A stretch of 64,000 nucleotides of DNA, taken from the NCBI GenBank assembly GCA_963801105.1, contig CAWDDH010000003.1, positions 744,001-808,000 on the forward strand. Direction: 5' to 3'. This stretch comes from JAENVU01 sp963801105 (lineage in GTDB: Bacteria > Actinomycetota > Acidimicrobiia > IMCC26256 > JAENVU01). The notes beneath the pieces were generated by a model. It saw nothing but the letters and a program-made list of their open reading frames with translations, was not told where the DNA came from and made no database searches. Below, in pieces: positions 61,418-64,000 of the stretch. Each line of letters starts with the position of its first letter. Positions within the stretch are counted from its first letter, which is position 1. Both the position numbers and the translations under genes were made by a program.

Positions 61418-61477
61418 GACTGCGCTCTCCTCCGGTACGGACCGCCCGCGAGGGTATCGACCGGACGACGCCCGGGT

Positions 61478-62696
61478 TCAAGCGTTTTGCAGCTCGAACG
61501 CAGTGTGGAGCGCCCGCACCGCCTTCTCCACGTCGCCCGCGGGAACCACGCAGGAGATCCGGATCGACGACGTGCTGATCATCTCGATGTTGACGCCCTC
61601 GTTGGCGAGGACCTGGAACATCGTCGCCGCGACCCCGGGGTTGGTCCGCATGCCCGCGCCGACGAGGCTCACCGCGCGCGACGTCCGAGTCGTGGGTGAC
61701 GCCGGTCGCCTCGATATCGGCGGCGACCTTCTCCATCACCGCGAGCGCGCGGTGGAGGTCGTCCTTGGGCACCGTGAACGAGATGTCGGTGTGCCCCGCG
61801 GTCGAGACGTTCTGCACGATCATGTCGACGTTCACGGCCTCGTCCGCGAGCGCGCGGAACAACGACGCGGCGACGCCGGGTCGGTCCGCGACCTGGGCGA
61901 TGGTGACCTTGGCCTCCGACGTGTCGTGGGTGACCCCCGAGATGATGGCGTGTTCCATGGTGGGGTCCTCCTCGACGACCCAGGTGCCGGGCTCCCACGT
62001 GAAGGAGGAGCGCACGTGCACCGGTACTCGGTAGTTCCGGGCGAACTCGACGGACCGCAGCGCGAGCACCCGCCCGCCGGTCGCGGCCATCTCCAGCATC
62101 TCCTCGAACGAGACGCGAGCGAGCTTCCGGGCCTCGGGCACGATCCGGGGATCGGCGGTGAAGACGCCCGAAACGTCGGTGTAGATCTCGCAGATCTCGG
62201 CGCCGAGCGAGGCGGCGAGCGCCACCGCGGTGGTGTCCGAGCCACCCCGCCCGAGCGTGGTGATGGCCTTGTCGGTGGAGATCCCCTGGAACCCCGCGAC
62301 CACCGCCACGGCCCCCGCGGCCAGCGTCTCGCGAATCCGGTCGCCCTTGATCTCGAGAATCTTGGCCTTCCCGTGCGCCGTGTCGGTCACGATCCCGGCC
62401 TGGGATCCGGTGAAGCTCACGGCGTGCTCGCCCAGGTCGATGATCGCCATGCACAGCAAGGCCATCGAGATCCGCTCCCCGGCGGTGAGCAGCATGTCGA
62501 GCTCACGCCCGTGGGGGTTGCCCGACACGTCATGGGCGAGGCGGACGAGGTCGTCGGTGGTCTTTCCCATGGCCGAGACCGCCACGACCACCTGGTTGCC
62601 GGCCCGCTGGGTGCGCACGATGTGGTCAGCGACGGCCCGGACCCGGTCGGGGTCGGCGACGGAGGTCCCGCCGAACTTCTGCACGATCAGCGCCAC
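61478..62696 (-). pseudogene. lysC: Aspartate kinase (lysC), one frameshift near the C-terminal ACT domain
   Basis: About 405 residues after correction; the first enzyme of the aspartate pathway. The kinase domain has VQKFGGTSVADPDRV and GFQGISTDKAITTLGRGGSDT, and the first ACT domain follows EEDPTMEHAIISGV. The second ACT domain (VGAGMRTNPGVAATMFQVLA, then VEKAVRALHTAF) is in another frame, because one extra base sits within 61672-61680, where the sequence CGCGCGCG precedes it. In the corrected reading it is V-A-R-V-S-L. Start GTG 62696. This is an essential gene, so the shift is most likely an artefact. Confidence 0.93.
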
Positions 62697-62703
62697 AGAG
62701 CCG

Positions 62704-62709
62704 AGGGTA
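62704..62709 (-). promoter_or_regulatory. Candidate -10 box, leaderless lysC
   Basis: On the minus strand TACCCT is followed by seven bases and the GTG at 62696, with no ribosome-binding site. This is a further example of the leaderless layout. Confidence 0.5.
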
Positions 62710-62811
62710 CTCGCCGTTCGCCCGGTTTTCGGGCGGCGACGACCGAGGCGGGCGACCGGCGGACCGTGGGATTTCTGCCACAATGCCCACTTCACTGCTG
62801 GGAGGCTGTTG

Positions 62812-64000
62812 GTGCGCATCACTCGTTGGCTCGTCATCCCGATCGTCACGGCACTGGCGATCCCGGCCTCCGGCGTGGTCGCCGGCGCCGAGTCCCACCA
62901 CCGCACCGATGTCTCCGTGCCGGTGGCGACCGGCGTGGTCGTGCGCGGGAGCGTGCACCAGATCGCGGTGCTGCACGCGCCCCCCGGGGCGACGCTCTCG
63001 GTGGTGCGCAAGCACTCGGTCGTCCAGACCGGCACGGTCGACGGCCTCGGCAGCTACAACTTCCACAACCTGCCGTCGCGCTCGGGCTACACGGTCCTCG
63101 TCGACGACGGCGGCCGGACGAGCGTCGCGGGGCCCGTCACCGTGCTCGACCCCGACGCGACGCCACCGCAGTCGCTCTACTCGGGCCAGCACCTCGACGT
63201 GACCAACCTCGGCGGCAACTCCGGCTACGGCTACCTCACCACCCGTGACGGCACGCAGCTCTCGGTCCAGGTCGTGCTGCCGGGCCCGCCCGAGAACGGT
63301 CCCTACCCGACCGTGATGGAGTACTCGGGGTACGACCCGTCGAGCCCGACCACCGGTCAGCCCCAGTACAAGCTGATGCTCCCGTCGAACGGCTACGCGT
63401 GGGTGGGTGTGAACATCCGTGGCTCGGGCTGCTCGGGCGGCGCGTTCAACTACTTCGAGAACCTGCAGGCCCTCGACGGGTACGACGCGATCGAGACGAT
63501 CGCCGCGCAGCCGTGGTCCGACGGGCACGTCGGGATGGCCGGCATCTCCTACGCGGGGATCAGCCAGCTGTTCGTCGCCCGGACCCGGCCGCCGCACCTC
63601 GACGCGATCACGCCGGTCTCGGTGATCGACGACACCTGGCGCGGCACGCTGTACCCGGGCGGAATCTTCAACAACGGCTTCGCGCTCAGCTGGGCCCAAG
63701 AGCGGGTCGACCAGAACAAGTGGCCGAACCCCGGCGCGCCGGGCTGGGTCAAGGACCGGATCGCGGGCGGCGATACGACCTGCGCGGACAACATGCTCCT
63801 CCGGGGCCAGAACGTCGATCTGCTCGACCAGATCAACCGGCACCCGAACCCGTCGCCCATGCTCGATCCCGAGTTCACCTACGACTTCCCGAACGGCAGC
63901 GACTCGCTCGCGCCCGCCGCGTTCGTGAACCGGATCCGCGCCAAGGTGTTCATCGCCGGAGCGTGGCAGGACGAGCAGACCGGCGGTCACTGGGCCAACA
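62812..64000 (+). CDS. Secreted CocE/NonD (Xaa-Pro dipeptidyl-peptidase S15-type) hydrolase, N-terminal part
   Basis: The first 396 residues of a protein that runs off the right edge. GTG 62812, behind GGAGG, gives a signal peptide (TRWLVIPIVTALAIPASG). Residues about 35-115 are a carboxypeptidase-regulatory-like beta domain (TGTVDGLGSYNFHNLPSR). The hydrolase follows: MEYSGYDPSSPTTG, VGVNIRGSGCSGGAF, EWLAAQPW-like ETIAAQPWSDGHVGMAGISY and nucleophile Ser246 in GISYAG. It resembles cocaine esterase/S15 peptidases; substrates may be esters, beta-lactams or X-Pro peptides. The C-terminal jelly-roll is outside the window. Confidence 0.85.
   Translation, partial: MRITRWLVIPIVTALAIPASGVVAGAESHHRTDVSVPVATGVVVRGSVHQIAVLHAPPGATLSVVRKHSVVQTGTVDGLGSYNFHNLPSRSGYTVLVDDGGRTSVAGPVTVLDPDATPPQSLYSGQHLDVTNLGGNSGYGYLTTRDGTQLSVQVVLPGPPENGPYPTVMEYSGYDPSSPTTGQPQYKLMLPSNGYAWVGVNIRGSGCSGGAFNYFENLQALDGYDAIETIAAQPWSDGHVGMAGISYAGISQLFVARTRPPHLDAITPVSVIDDTWRGTLYPGGIFNNGFALSWAQERVDQNKWPNPGAPGWVKDRIAGGDTTCADNMLLRGQNVDLLDQINRHPNPSPMLDPEFTYDFPNGSDSLAPAAFVNRIRAKVFIAGAWQDEQTGGHWAN

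Overview
The window is very GC-rich (about 70% by eye), densely coded DNA from an actinomycete-type bacterium. Lineage markers are a WhiB protein, the 'helicase/secretion neighbourhood' (DECH helicase, TadZ/A/B/C, a DUF4244 pilin, TadE/TadG-like proteins and a HAD-IB phosphatase), a GlnII/GlnA2/GlnR set, a DLW-39-like micropeptide, an Rv3679/Rv3680-like ATPase pair, and many starts lying 6-9 bases behind a TAnnnT box (leaderless mRNAs). I infer Actinomycetota, plausibly Acidimicrobiia; species cannot be told. There is no prophage, insertion sequence, CRISPR array or rRNA, and no gene-free stretch above 300 bases; the longest is the 282-base glnII-glnA spacer.

Layout: 1-2085 potassium transport (permease fragment, two TrkA/RCK proteins, OB-fold protein). 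2133-3676 lipoprotein and LCP protein. 3700-12143 helicase/secretion neighbourhood. 12107-15507 D-cysteine-desulfhydrase-like enzyme, micropeptide, tRNA-Sec and two tandem aldo/keto reductases. 15610-19153 principal-type sigma factor, monooxygenase-like protein and a three-gene ferritin-like operon. 19268-28161 NAD synthetase, thiolase-like protein, SDR, MarR regulator and betA-hisA-betB. 28247-32083 two secreted glycosidases, a PPOX protein, a VOC protein and RarD. 32091-36343 Lhr helicase. 36474-39815 glnII, glnA and a GlnR-like regulator. 39842-44441 Fe-S block (SufR-like regulator, ErpA, a compact 2Fe-2S/molybdopterin protein, RidA, with mrp divergent). 44442-49521 MBL and NUDIX hydrolases, selA, selB and whiB. 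49665-53670 NfeD, two ArsA/Get3-type ATPases, a receiver protein and tRNA-Pro. 53733-60347 secreted phosphoesterase, beta-propeller, cyclopropane-fatty-acid-synthase-like protein and hydrolases. 60386-64000 lysC-asd and the start of a secreted CocE/S15 hydrolase.

How genes work together: tRNA-Sec, selA and selB supply three of the four parts of selenocysteine insertion; selD and any selenoprotein lie elsewhere. betA and betB convert choline to glycine betaine. glnII and glnA are probably controlled by the adjacent GlnR-like protein. SufR-like, ErpA and Mrp form an iron-sulfur maturation block beside a protein that needs such clusters. lysC and asd catalyse the first two steps of aspartate-family amino acid synthesis.

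Quality note: seven conserved genes (aldo/keto reductase 1, hisA, lhr, the molybdo-protein, the cyclopropane synthase, dienelactone hydrolase and lysC) are each broken by one single-base indel in GC-rich sequence. Because lysC and hisA are among them, I read most of these as sequencing or assembly errors rather than pseudogenes.
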